Positions 31,729-40,889 of a stretch of 64,000 nt of DNA are shown in pieces. The stretch comes from an uncultured Cellvibrionales bacterium (GTDB taxonomy: Bacteria > Pseudomonadota > Gammaproteobacteria > Pseudomonadales > Porticoccaceae): the NCBI GenBank assembly GCA_913062605.1, contig CAJXWQ010000002.1, positions 130,761-194,760 on the forward strand. The letters are read 5' to 3'. The position numbers were made by a program, and so were the translations under genes. Positions within the stretch are counted from its first letter, which is position 1. The number at the start of each line of letters is the position of its first letter. The notes beneath the pieces are model-generated. The model searched no databases. It was not told the origin of the DNA and saw nothing but the letters and a program-made list of their open reading frames with translations.

Positions 31729-31743
31729 TCTTTGAAGTATGAA
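31718..31743 (+). repeat. Direct repeat J4, left of the peroxiredoxin unit
   Basis: The 26 bases ending TATCTTTGAAGTATGAA recur at 32632-32657 with two mismatches. The first ~10 bases overlap the end of the comM middle fragment. Confidence 0.8.
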
Positions 31744-31844
31744 TAACGAAACTGCTCCAAATGGCCCATACCGGCGGTGGGTTCAACTAGTCATCGCAAC
31801 ATTGATTTTAAATGTGTTAGGTTAGGTTAAATCAGTTAACCGTC

Positions 31845-31890
31845 GATGGAAAAATCTATCGCAATGATACAAATAATCAATTTTTATAAT
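31845..31890 (+). promoter_or_regulatory. Candidate OxyR box and promoter of the peroxiredoxin gene
   Basis: GATG-N7-CTAT-N7-ATAC-N7-CAAT (31845-31881) fits the OxyR pattern ATAG-N7-CTAT-N7-ATAG-N7-CTAT at 11 of 16 positions with exact spacing. A perfect TATAAT follows at 31885-31890 without a good -35, as expected for an activator-dependent promoter. The predicted start is ~90 bases before the ATG. Confidence 0.45.
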
Positions 31891-31986
31891 CGACCAGCAT
31901 TTATTAATATTCACCTCAACAAAACAACGGGGTTGTAGCACACAACAATAGAGCATGACCCACCTGATCAATAATGGAGAGATAAA

Positions 31987-32511
31987 ATGCAAAACCGTAT
32001 CCCTAGTGTCATTTTCAAAACCCGTGTACGTAATGAAGCTTTGGGTGGCCCGAACCCATTTGAGTGGAAAGATCTGAGCAGTGATGAAATCTTTAAAGGT
32101 AAAAATGTGGTTGTGTTCTCTTTGCCGGGTGCATTCACCCCGACCTGCTCCACCTCCCACCTTCCTCGTTATGAAGAACTCTACGAAGAGTTCAAAGCAC
32201 AAGGTGTAGACGCAGTGGTTTGTTTGTCAGTGAACGATGCTTTTGTCATGTTCCAATGGGGTAAAAGCCAAAATGCAGAAAACGTGTTTCTGTTACCGGA
32301 TGGCAATGCAGAATTCACTCGTAAAATGGGTATGCTGGTGGATAAGGACAACCTTGGTTTTGGTCAGCGTAGCTGGCGTTATTCCATGTATGTCGAAGAT
32401 GGTGAAATCAAACAACTTTTCTCCGAGCCGGGGTTCGAAGACAACTGCCCAACCGACCCGTTTGAAGTGTCGGACGCGGATACAATGATGGGCTATCTGA
32501 AAAGCCGCTAA
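31987..32511 (+). CDS. Peroxiredoxin (Prx5-type, AhpC/TSA superfamily)
   Basis: Thiol peroxidase that reduces hydrogen or organic peroxides. The peroxidatic Cys is in [14 protein letters not shown] near residue 55. [14 protein letters not shown] and a late Arg motif ([10 protein letters not shown]) complete the Prx5 pattern. 174 aa. In some relatives this domain is fused to glutaredoxin, but here it stands alone and no partner reductase is adjacent. GGAGAG precedes the ATG. It is the sole gene of a 0.9-kb repeat-bounded unit in the comM insertion. Confidence 0.9.
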   Translation: MQNRIPSVIFKTRVRNEALGGPNPFEWKDLSSDEIFKGKNVVVFSLPGAFTPTCSTSHLPRYEELYEEFKAQGVDAVVCLSVNDAFVMFQWGKSQNAENVFLLPDGNAEFTRKMGMLVDKDNLGFGQRSWRYSMYVEDGEIKQLFSEPGFEDNCPTDPFEVSDADTMMGYLKSR

Positions 32512-32524
32512 CAAATAATATGAC

Positions 32525-32567
32525 AGGGGAAGTGAGGCTCGCGGGTTCCTTTCCCCTTTCGTTTTTT
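32525..32567 (+). terminator. Rho-independent terminator of the peroxiredoxin gene
   Basis: AGGGGAA/TTCCCCT stem with a GC-rich loop, followed by TTCGTTTTTT, 14 bases past the stop. The remainder of the 332-base gap to 32843 holds the repeat at 32632 and nothing else recognised. Confidence 0.65.
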
Positions 32568-32631
32568 CTGAAATCTTACAAGGCAGAGGTGTCGCCATAA
32601 AATACGGGGCGAGCAAAGGCTCTCCTCCATA

Positions 32632-32657
32632 TTCCGCAACTATCTTTGAAGTATGAA
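32632..32657 (+). repeat. Direct repeat J5, right of the peroxiredoxin unit
   Basis: Second copy of the 26-base sequence at 31718-31743 (two mismatches). The two copies bracket the peroxiredoxin gene, its promoter and terminator. Confidence 0.8.
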
Positions 32658-32843
32658 CTCCTTTGCAACCTAAAATGAGCAATATAACGAAGGGGTTCTA
32701 TATTTCTGTATCAGTTTTATTCCTAGCGGTAAAATACTCAACGGACTCTTCAAGTGCCTCTATTCTTTCTTGGATTAAATCAGTATCGGTCATTGGTTTT
32801 TAAGGGCGGTACTGCCTTTGCTTGTCAAATGATAATATCTAAC

Positions 32844-33416
32844 TTATAAGCTTTTAACTAAACTGAATGCTCCACGTATTTGCCCTAAAGAATAACCCGT
32901 AGCAGCATCCTCTGGATAAAGTTTGCTAATCGCTTTCTTTACGTCAGGATGTATCGATTTTCCGTGGCAATTTAGACAGACACTCTCAACACCTTGCGCC
33001 TTCATAAATCTGAATTTATTGCCAACAATTTCAGAAAATGTGATAACGGAAGATGACTCTCCTTTTATTTGACGCTCATTAAATTGTTCAAGAACCTTTC
33101 GTTCAAAGGTATCTGGAACTGCGCTGCTGTTATTTCGCGGTTTTAAGCTTACTCGCTTAACACTCCAACCAGTTTCTTCACTAAGATTTTTAGCTATTCT
33201 TGGAGCCTCCATTGAGCAGATATTTATGGCATGCTTTAACCCACCAGTTTGAATAGCCTCCTTCAATTTCGGTTTCAACATACCACCAAAGGTCTTAACG
33301 ATATTAGTAGCTTCTGCTTCTAATTCTGACTTACTCATCAACTCTCCAGCTGTCGCTTGGAGCGAGAACACAACTAAAATAAATATAAGCGAAAAAGAAA
33401 TATTTATATTCTTCAT
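32844..33416 (-). CDS. DUF3365 (Tll0287-like) c-type haem protein (island)
   Basis: Secreted protein with a signal peptide (FSLIFILVVFSLQATAG), a PAS-like DUF3365 domain (LKHAINICSMEAPRIAKNLSEETGWSVKRVSLKPRN) and one c-type haem motif CLNCHG near residue 148. Such proteins are thought to be periplasmic haem sensors or electron carriers. 190 aa. It lies between the J5 repeat and the resumed comM. Confidence 0.85.
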   Translation of the reverse strand: MKNINISFSLIFILVVFSLQATAGELMSKSELEAEATNIVKTFGGMLKPKLKEAIQTGGLKHAINICSMEAPRIAKNLSEETGWSVKRVSLKPRNNSSAVPDTFERKVLEQFNERQIKGESSSVITFSEIVGNKFRFMKAQGVESVCLNCHGKSIHPDVKKAISKLYPEDAATGYSLGQIRGAFSLVKSL

Positions 33417-33563
33417 TTTTATACGTCCTTAGAAGGCCTTCATTTAACAGCTGAGTATAAAGACTCGGGCACTATATCACTTTGGCACCCTATCTCAGGA
33501 TAGCCTACAGTATAAATCCAACCAGAGTCTTACTTAGATGGACCTAGAAAAGGCTACTACTTA

Positions 33564-34058
33564 TACCCTCTCCGCTTCCAACTTGTGGCTGCAATGAATC
33601 CATGTCCCTGTGGCTTTCAGGGAAGCGATCGATGTCGATGCACCCCCGACCAAATTCGTCGCTATCGGGATAAAATTTCTGGCCCTCTACTGGACCGTAT
33701 TGATCTGCAGGTAGATGTACCCAACATACCCAGTGATAAGCTGGTAGAGGGTAAAACGGATGGTGATAGCAGCAACACTGTCTATCAGCGAGTGCAAACT
33801 GCACGTCAGCGTCAATTGGGGCGCGCCGGAAAGATCAATGCGAAAATGTCGAGCCGGGAAGTAGTCAAATACTGCGTACTCAGTGAACCTCAAAAAGCAC
33901 TCCTGCACCGTGCCATTACTCAGCTCGGTCTTTCTGCCAGGGCATTTCATCGAATTCTTAAAGTGACACGCACTATTGCCGATTTAGATGACAGTGCCAC
34001 ACTCAATATTGATCATCTGACGGAGGCTCTTGGCTATCGAATAACCCTATCCCGATAA
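33564..34058 (+). pseudogene. comM: comM C-terminal fragment
   Basis: In frame from YPLRFQLVAAMNPCPCGFQG through RYRDKISGPLLDRIDLQVDVP (sensor/arginine-finger region) to the normal C-terminus TIADLDDSATLNIDHLTEALGYR. The track starts at GTG 33585, but the homology begins at 33564. With the two upstream pieces it rebuilds almost all of ComM, so the gene was broken by insertion rather than by decay. Confidence 0.95.
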
Positions 34059-34117
34059 CTCGCCATGAAAATGTAAAGGCACGAGTGTTATAGTCCGTTT
34101 ATAACGAGGATGCTTTT

Positions 34118-35935
34118 ATGGCCGATAATTCTACGACCGATACTGACACCAATACGGGCTCATCAGGCTTTATTCTTAAACTTGATAGTATGTTGGATAA
34201 CCTGCTAGACAAAATACCCAAACTGAATGATGAAACCGTAGAGAACATCGATTCACAACTACGCGCGAGTATTGGCAAACTCACCAATGGCATGTCACCC
34301 ATACAGTTGATCTTGGCTTACTCAGACTGGCTGGGACACTTAGCCATTGCTCCGGCCAGGCGCCTTCAACTGCTACAAAGCCTGGCAGAAAAAGTATTGC
34401 AATTATCCATCACCGCCGCAAAAACGGTGACGGAAAAAACCGATGAATCCCTGCCTCAAACATCATCTCTGTTCAAACATGAACTGTGGAAAAAACCACC
34501 GTTTAACATGCTGGCTCGTGGCCACTTGGCAACCATGGACTGGCTAAAAGAGCTGTCCACTGATATTCCCGGCATGGATCCTTCTAATACTGAATTAGTG
34601 GGTTTTATTAATGAGCAAATATTCCAAATACTATCCCCTTCCAACTTTCCACTGAGTAATCCTGAGGTTTTGAAAACCACTTGGGATGAAAAAGGAAAAA
34701 ATATTCTGAAAGGGATTAGTCACTTACAACGAGATATTCAAAAGTCACTACTCAAAAAAAACGAACCCGAAATGGGTGACTTTAAGGTAGGCGAAAATCT
34801 GGCGACCACACCCGGAAAAGTTATTTTTCAAAATGACTTAATTGAGCTCATCCAATACAGTCCGGCCACCAAGACTGTTATCAAGGAACCTGTATTAATC
34901 GTACCTGCCTGGATCATGAAGTATTACATTTTGGACCTTTCCCCCGAAAAATCGCTGGTGAAATATCTGGTCGATCAGGGGAAAACCGTGTTTATGATTT
35001 CCTGGAAAAACCCCGAGAAAGAAGACAAAGAACTCTGTCTGGACAACTACTTGAAATCGGGATTTCTCGCCGCACTGGATGCCGTCAAAGCCATTGCACC
35101 CAAAACAAAAATCAATGCGGTCGGTTACTGTATCGGTGGCACCCTTCTCTCCATTGGTGCAGCCACACTGGCCCGTCAAGATGACGACATTCTCAACAGT
35201 ATTACCCTACTTGCCGCTCAGGTAGACTTCACCGAACCCGGAGAGATTAAACGGTTTTTGGGCGCCAGCCAGATGGCGTTCCTTGATAGCCTGATGTGGA
35301 CCGATGGCTACCTCGAAGCCGCCAGTATGGGCGATGCCTTCAAGGCGCTGCGGGCCGAAGATATGATTCTCAACCCAGCAGTGGAGCGCTATTACCTTGG
35401 ACGGGAGTCCAAACCTAATGCATTAATGGCTTGGAATGCCGACGGCACGCGTATGCCGGCAAAGATGCATAGCCACTACCTTCAACAGCTATTCATGGAA
35501 AATCAGCTCGCCTCTTGCAAGTATGTGGTGGATGAAAAACCCATCGTATTACAAGATATCCGGGCACCCTTTTTCGTCATCGGCACCACCACTGACCATG
35601 TGGCGCCTTGGAAGTCCGTCTATAAAATCCACCACTTTGTTCGGTCAGAAGTGACTTTCCTACTGACGAATGGCGGACATAATGCAGGTATTGTCTGTGG
35701 CCCAGAGCACCCTAGGCGCCATTTTCAGCTGGCTACCCACGACCCCATGGGTAAATACATTGACCCGGATACCTGGGCGGAAACCACAGAAACCCAACAG
35801 GGTTCATGGTGGCCAGTGTGGAATGATTGGTTAGACGAACACAGTATTGGCGAAATATCCAAGCGGACCATGGGAGCCAGTAAAAAAGGCTATAAAGTGC
35901 TGCGTGATGCCCCAGGTGAGTATGTATTTGGTTGA
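34118..35935 (+). CDS. phaC: Class I polyhydroxyalkanoate synthase
   Basis: Polymerises 3-hydroxyacyl-CoA into PHA granules. The alpha/beta-hydrolase core has the lipase-like box GYCIGGT with the catalytic Cys near residue 337, Asp in TTDHVAPW and His in NGGHNAGIV. The N-terminal ~200 residues are the PhaC_N domain. 605 aa fits class I. No phaA, phaB or phasin gene is adjacent. GAGGA lies upstream of the ATG. Confidence 0.95.
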   Translation: MADNSTTDTDTNTGSSGFILKLDSMLDNLLDKIPKLNDETVENIDSQLRASIGKLTNGMSPIQLILAYSDWLGHLAIAPARRLQLLQSLAEKVLQLSITAAKTVTEKTDESLPQTSSLFKHELWKKPPFNMLARGHLATMDWLKELSTDIPGMDPSNTELVGFINEQIFQILSPSNFPLSNPEVLKTTWDEKGKNILKGISHLQRDIQKSLLKKNEPEMGDFKVGENLATTPGKVIFQNDLIELIQYSPATKTVIKEPVLIVPAWIMKYYILDLSPEKSLVKYLVDQGKTVFMISWKNPEKEDKELCLDNYLKSGFLAALDAVKAIAPKTKINAVGYCIGGTLLSIGAATLARQDDDILNSITLLAAQVDFTEPGEIKRFLGASQMAFLDSLMWTDGYLEAASMGDAFKALRAEDMILNPAVERYYLGRESKPNALMAWNADGTRMPAKMHSHYLQQLFMENQLASCKYVVDEKPIVLQDIRAPFFVIGTTTDHVAPWKSVYKIHHFVRSEVTFLLTNGGHNAGIVCGPEHPRRHFQLATHDPMGKYIDPDTWAETTETQQGSWWPVWNDWLDEHSIGEISKRTMGASKKGYKVLRDAPGEYVFG

Positions 35936-36034
35936 GCTAACCGTATTCTCAACTGAGTCATCGATAGCACTGGCAGTCATCAATTGCCCTGTTACAATCC
36001 GCCGCCTTTTTACAGTCCGGAATAACCAGCTCTC

Positions 36035-38077
36035 TTGAAAAACCTAAACCCGCAACAAAAAGCTGCTGTTAAATATATTGATGGGCCTCTACTGGTACTG
36101 GCCGGTGCTGGCAGCGGCAAAACCAGCGTGATTACCCAGAAAATTGCCTACCTGATCAACCAGTGCGGCATCAGTGCCCGACATATTGCTGCCGTCACAT
36201 TTACCAACAAAGCGGCCCGTGAAATGAAAGCGCGGTCGGGCAAGCTCATTAGTGGGCGTGAAGCCAGCGGCCTAACTGTATCCACCTTTCACAATTTAGG
36301 CCTCACTATTATCCGCCGAGAAAGTAAGCTCCTCGGTTTCAAACGCGGGTTTTCAATCTTCGATGCCGACGACGCAAAAAACCTGCTCAAGGAATTAATG
36401 CTAAGGGATTCCGATCTGGATGCAGATCATATCGACCTCGTACAACATCAGATTTCTCGCTGGAAGAACAATTTGCTCTCCCCCGCCCAAGCATTGTCTC
36501 AGGCAGAGAACGGTGATGAACAGGCCTTCGCCATCGTCTACGAACGTTATAGTCAGGCACTGCGTGCCTACAATGCCGTTGATTTTGACGATCTGATTCT
36601 AATCCCGGCCTGTCTGTTCCGGGATCACCCGGATGTTCTGGACAAATGGCAGAACCGGATTCGCTATCTATTGGTGGATGAATACCAGGATACCAACCAT
36701 GCCCAGTATCAACTGGTGAAGTTACTGGTAGGTTCTCGCCGTGCCCTGACCGTTGTAGGGGATGACGATCAGTCTATCTATGCCTGGCGTGGTGCCCGGC
36801 CAGAAAATCTGGCGCAATTGAACGAGGACTTCCCCGGGCTAAACGTGATCAAACTGGAGCAAAATTATCGCTCCACAGGCCATATTCTAAAAGCCGCCAA
36901 CCAGCTGATAGACAACAATCCCCATGTATTTAGCAAGTCCCTGTGGTGTGAAATGGGACCAGGTGATCCGCTGCGGTTAATCCGTACCGCTAATGAAGAA
37001 GTGGAAACCGAAAGAGTCGTCAACGAAATTCTTGATATGAGGCTGAGAAAACACTGTCACTTCAGAGATTTCGCTGTGCTCTATCGCAGTAACCACCAAG
37101 CCAAGCTGCTGGAGATGAAACTACAAACACAAGGCGTACCCTATCACCTCAGCGGTGGAACCTCGTTTTACGCCCGCACCGAAATCAAGGACATTATGGC
37201 CTACCTGCGACTGGTGGTGAATTCAGACGATGACAATGCCTTTCTCAGAATCATCAATACACCCCGGCGCCAGATTGGAACCACCACGCTGGAGAAGCTC
37301 GGCCACTACGCCAATGAGCGACATATCTCCATGATGGACGCCATTGATGAGATTGGACTGCAATCTCAAATCCCCGCTCAAAACTTGGAACGACTACAGC
37401 GATTCAAGCTGTGGCTTCAAAATGTGGAACGAAACTGCATCAATGGCAATGCAGTGGAGGCCATTCGTGAAATGGTGGACGACATCGATTACGAAGGCTG
37501 GCTACACCAAAATGCCAGCAGTGGTTCCGTGGCCGAAAAGCGCATAGGTAACGTCAATTTCCTGCTTGATCAGATCAAAAAATTACTGGAAAAAGACGAC
37601 ATGGCGGTGGCGGGCGAAGATGACGCTAATGGCGAGCAGGATGAAAGCCAGATGGAAGATGCCATCGCCAAACTGATATTGCGGGACTTGCTGGATCGAC
37701 AGGAGGAGGAATCTGCCGATGACAAAGTTCAGTTGATGACACTCCACGCAGCTAAGGGGCTGGAATTCCCCCACGTCTTTCTGATTGGCGTGGAAGAAGG
37801 CATCCTTCCTCACCGTAACAGCATCGATGAAGGCAATATCGAAGAGGAGCGACGGCTTGCTTATGTGGGTATTACCCGGGCTAGGCAAAGTCTCACCATG
37901 ACAATGGCCAGTAAACGCAAACAGTTCGGAGAAATTATCAATACCACCCCCAGCCGCTTTCTGGATGAGTTACCTCAGGATGACCTGGAGAGGGAAGGGT
38001 TTGGCGACAGCAGCCCCGAAGTCGCCAAAGAAAAAGGTCAGCAATCCCTAGATGCCCTTAAAGGGTTGTTTGCCTGA
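36035..38077 (+). CDS. rep: ATP-dependent DNA helicase Rep (UvrD family)
   Basis: 3'-5' helicase that clears protein blocks and restarts replication forks. Walker A is LAGAGSGKTSV near residue 24, Walker B is VDEYQDTN, and motif III GDDDQSIYAWRGA and motif VI VGITRARQSL are present. 680 aa. Translation starts at TTG 36035 (LKNLNPQQKAAV), which matches the family N-terminus. No ATG fits. Confidence 0.96.
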   Translation: MKNLNPQQKAAVKYIDGPLLVLAGAGSGKTSVITQKIAYLINQCGISARHIAAVTFTNKAAREMKARSGKLISGREASGLTVSTFHNLGLTIIRRESKLLGFKRGFSIFDADDAKNLLKELMLRDSDLDADHIDLVQHQISRWKNNLLSPAQALSQAENGDEQAFAIVYERYSQALRAYNAVDFDDLILIPACLFRDHPDVLDKWQNRIRYLLVDEYQDTNHAQYQLVKLLVGSRRALTVVGDDDQSIYAWRGARPENLAQLNEDFPGLNVIKLEQNYRSTGHILKAANQLIDNNPHVFSKSLWCEMGPGDPLRLIRTANEEVETERVVNEILDMRLRKHCHFRDFAVLYRSNHQAKLLEMKLQTQGVPYHLSGGTSFYARTEIKDIMAYLRLVVNSDDDNAFLRIINTPRRQIGTTTLEKLGHYANERHISMMDAIDEIGLQSQIPAQNLERLQRFKLWLQNVERNCINGNAVEAIREMVDDIDYEGWLHQNASSGSVAEKRIGNVNFLLDQIKKLLEKDDMAVAGEDDANGEQDESQMEDAIAKLILRDLLDRQEEESADDKVQLMTLHAAKGLEFPHVFLIGVEEGILPHRNSIDEGNIEEERRLAYVGITRARQSLTMTMASKRKQFGEIINTTPSRFLDELPQDDLEREGFGDSSPEVAKEKGQQSLDALKGLFA

Positions 38078-38117
38078 CCAGTATGAACTGGCTAATTATT
38101 GGGTATCCCCAATAACC

Positions 38118-38825
38118 TTACAAACAGTTAAACGGCAATCGCTGATTAATCACAATTTCTTCGGGCGTCAATTGACAACCGTAGGCCAATACTTCGACAC
38201 CTGTAGCCATGGCTTCCCGCAATGTTAAACCATAGGTGGGATCAATATCGTCGGCAGGACCAATGGATTTTGCTCCGGTGTGCTGCACACAAAATACCAA
38301 CACAGCACGATGCCCCTGCTGAACCATACTAATCAACTCACGAAGGTGCTTTGTACCCCGAGTCGTTACCGCGTCAGGAAACAGAACACGGCCACCTCCT
38401 GCCCCCAGCGTCGTATTCTTGACCTCAACGTAGCATTGCTGATCACCAGCACTTAACAACAGATCAATACGGCTATTTTCGTCACCATATTTCACTTCCG
38501 GGCGAATACTCTCATAACCCTGTAGTTCAACAATTGTGCCGTTTTCAATGGCTTCTCGTACTAATTTATTGGGGCGCTGGGTATTCACTCCCGCTAAAAA
38601 ACCATCCGGGGTAGTGGTTATCTCAAGGGTGCCAGGTAACTTGCGTTTCGGGTCGTTAGAGCGTGAAAACCAACAGGGCGTTTCTGGTACCCAACAATTT
38701 TTCATTGAACCGGTATTAGGACAGTGAATGGTGAATTCTTCGCCGTTGTCGAGTCGTATATCAGCCAGGAATCGTTTATAACGATTCAACAGCAGGGCTT
38801 TTTCAAAGGGAGGATTAATCTTCAT
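38118..38825 (-). CDS. sfsA: Sugar fermentation stimulation protein SfsA
   Basis: Nuclease-like (OB plus PD-(D/E)xK) DNA-binding protein of unclear role. Signatures CPNTGSMKNCW, the active-site-like YVEVKNTTLG, and FPDAVTTRGTKHLREL. 235 aa. It is convergent with rep and often neighbours dksA in gammaproteobacteria. Confidence 0.95.
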   Translation of the reverse strand: MKINPPFEKALLLNRYKRFLADIRLDNGEEFTIHCPNTGSMKNCWVPETPCWFSRSNDPKRKLPGTLEITTTPDGFLAGVNTQRPNKLVREAIENGTIVELQGYESIRPEVKYGDENSRIDLLLSAGDQQCYVEVKNTTLGAGGGRVLFPDAVTTRGTKHLRELISMVQQGHRAVLVFCVQHTGAKSIGPADDIDPTYGLTLREAMATGVEVLAYGCQLTPEEIVINQRLPFNCL

Positions 38826-38896
38826 TTGAGGGTCTTATTTTTAAGAGCTTTATTTTAAAAAACCATGTTTTGACCGACCATATTTTAAATGCTTGG

Positions 38897-40063
38897 TTAA
38901 GCCGGTTGCACGAGAGCGTGCCTCATCCGTTCAACACCCAATTTAAGGCGATCCAGTGGCTCGGTGTAGGCAAACCTGACGTGATGACTGGATCGGTGAT
39001 GACCAAAATCTGTCCCCGGCGTACAGGCCACGCCATGCTCACGAAGTAATTGCCAGCAAAACGCTTCGCAATCGTCGGTAAATGCCTGCACATCGGCATA
39101 CACATAAAACGCCCCCTCTGGGACATGGCTGATACCAAACCCCAGCTCTCGCAGTGCTGGCACCAAAAAATCACGGCGTTTTTTGAATTCTTCACGACGA
39201 TTTTCAAGGATACTAATGGTTTCCGGGGCAAATGCTGATAGTGCTGCATATTGAGCAACAGTGGGGCTCGAGATATAGAAATTCTGAATCATCACGTTAA
39301 TGGTCTCAGCCAAGCCATCTGGTACCACCATCCACCCCAATCGCCAGCCGGTCATACCAAAGTATTTTGAAAAACTATTGACCACAAAGGCCTTATCGGT
39401 GATCTCCAGGATGGATGCTACCGGTTCATCACCATAAGTCAGGCCGTGATAGATTTCATCTACCACAAGACTTCCACCACGATCTGACACTTCCTGGTAC
39501 AGCGCACCCAGGTTTTCACGGCTAATAATTTCACCGGTAGGATTGCTGGGTGACGCCACCATCACCCCAACGGTATTTTCACGCCAGTGGGCAGCCACTA
39601 ATTCTGCCGTTAGTTGATAGTTGCCCTCAGGATCAACAGGTACAAACTGTGGTTCAGCGTCTAGGCGACGCACAAAGTTTGGGTTACAAGGGTAACCGGG
39701 GTCGGACATCAAAAAGCCATCACCGGGGTTCAGCAACAAATCACAAATCATACCCAGTGCAGCACTGCTCCCCGTTGTCACGATAATTCGCTGTGGATCA
39801 ATGGCCAGATCGTAACTATGTTTGTAATAGTCAGCGATGGCCTGTCGCAACTCGGGAATACCACAAGGAGGAGTATAGGAAGTCTTGCCTTCAGCGAGAG
39901 CCTTTATCGCCGACTCAACAATAGGTTCTGCAGTAACGAACCCCGGCTCCCCAATGGCCATACGTACGACATCCTGCCCTTGAGCCTGTAGCTCAACAGC
40001 GGCCTGAAGAAAATCTACCACTTTAAATGGTGTGAAATTGCGAGTTCTATCAGCTAACCGCAC
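38897..40063 (-). CDS. PLP-dependent class I aminotransferase
   Basis: Fold-type I aminotransferase of the AspC/AlaC group. The PLP lysine is in NSFSKYFGMTGWRLGW, substrate residues are in ASPSNPTGE, and an Arg near the C-terminus in HVRFAYTEPLDRL binds the carboxylate. 388 aa. The amino donor cannot be told from sequence. In pseudomonads an aminotransferase of this kind sits near sfsA-dksA. Confidence 0.9.
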   Translation of the reverse strand: MRLADRTRNFTPFKVVDFLQAAVELQAQGQDVVRMAIGEPGFVTAEPIVESAIKALAEGKTSYTPPCGIPELRQAIADYYKHSYDLAIDPQRIIVTTGSSAALGMICDLLLNPGDGFLMSDPGYPCNPNFVRRLDAEPQFVPVDPEGNYQLTAELVAAHWRENTVGVMVASPSNPTGEIISRENLGALYQEVSDRGGSLVVDEIYHGLTYGDEPVASILEITDKAFVVNSFSKYFGMTGWRLGWMVVPDGLAETINVMIQNFYISSPTVAQYAALSAFAPETISILENRREEFKKRRDFLVPALRELGFGISHVPEGAFYVYADVQAFTDDCEAFCWQLLREHGVACTPGTDFGHHRSSHHVRFAYTEPLDRLKLGVERMRHALVQPA

Positions 40064-40280
40064 GTTGCCTTACTCCTGTAGTGGCTTGAATAGATGACTT
40101 GAATTTAACCAATAAGTGCTAAGCATTATGGCGCTATTGACCCTGTGATCAAATAGCTCATTCCCACAAGGTTACTGAACGGCATGCTGGCATCCACGTA
40201 AATTCATGCCCAATAGAGGCCTGAAAAATCACATAAAGAGGCCAATTGAGCAAATAACAAGAAAAATGGCATTTTTTTAC

Positions 40281-40309
40281 TTGATAAATTTCTCCGCTGG
40301 CACTATAAA
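40281..40309 (+). promoter_or_regulatory. Sigma-70 promoter of dksA
   Basis: TTGATA (40281-40286), a 17-base spacer, then TATAAA (40304-40309): five of six matches in each box. The start would be near 40316, 28 bases before ATG 40344. This excludes the track start at 40206. Confidence 0.8.
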
Positions 40310-40343
40310 CGCGGGTCTCGTAAATCACCGCGCGCTGGAACAC

Positions 40344-40790
40344 ATGCCAAAGAAAGCAGAAACCGCTATTGTTGCCTCACCCCATGGCTTCACTCCCTAC
40401 ACCGAAAAGAAAGGTGAGGAGTACATGAATGAGGCACAACAAGAACACTTCAAAAATATGCTGCTGTCCTGGAAACAGGAACTAATGGAAGAAGTGGATC
40501 GCACCGTATCCCACATGAAGGACGAAGCATCCAACTTTCCTGACCCCGCAGACCGAGCCACACAAGAAGAAGAATTCAGTCTTGAGCTTCGTACCCGTGA
40601 CCGTGAACGTAAGCTGATTAAGAAAATTGACAGCACTATGGAACGCATCGAAAACGATGACTACGGTTTCTGCGATCAGTGTGGTGTAGACATCGGTGTT
40701 CGTCGACTTGAAGCCCGCCCTACAGCCAGCCTTTGCGTTGACTGTAAGACCCTCGATGAAATCAAAGAAAAGCAGCTTACTGGCAGCTAA
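40344..40790 (+). CDS. dksA: RNA polymerase-binding transcription factor DksA
   Basis: Enters the secondary channel of RNA polymerase and, with ppGpp, retunes rRNA and amino-acid promoters. The coiled-coil tip residues are in NFPDPADRATQEEEF (the two Asp needed for activity). The zinc finger is CDQCGVDIG...CVDCK. 148 aa from ATG 40344; the track adds 46 N-terminal residues that overlap the promoter. Confidence 0.97.
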   Translation: MPKKAETAIVASPHGFTPYTEKKGEEYMNEAQQEHFKNMLLSWKQELMEEVDRTVSHMKDEASNFPDPADRATQEEEFSLELRTRDRERKLIKKIDSTMERIENDDYGFCDQCGVDIGVRRLEARPTASLCVDCKTLDEIKEKQLTGS

Positions 40791-40889
40791 TTCACTGATG
40801 TCTGACCTGTCGGCGACTGGCTTACCAGCGACCGACCTATCAATGATTAATTATTCATGGGAGCAGCATCAGCCGCTCCCAACATTACC

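Larger units (their letters stand above)
27903..33563. mobile_element. Composite accessory insertion within comM (no recombinase left)
   Basis: Two inserts, ~27903-31339 and ~31729-33563, split comM and leave its middle part between them. Cargo: a duplicated comM scrap with an HTH-like tail, a truncated ORF, a small secreted protein, CsrA, two lipoproteins, a peroxiredoxin and a haem protein. Units are bounded by direct repeats (27886/29102/31340 and 31718/32632). comM is an established hot spot for genomic islands and Tn7-like elements in other bacteria. No integrase, transposase or tni gene is visible here, so the mechanism is unproven. Confidence 0.75.

Noticed and set aside
31822-32202. 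126-aa minus-strand ORF overlapping the peroxiredoxin start
   Set aside because: It runs antisense through the promoter and the conserved Prx domain; no homology or start signal.
28143-33563. Toxin-antitoxin or phage-defence system in the comM insertion
   Set aside because: None of the cargo genes shows nuclease, toxin, antitoxin, restriction or other known defence domains. The genes are regulatory, envelope and redox types.
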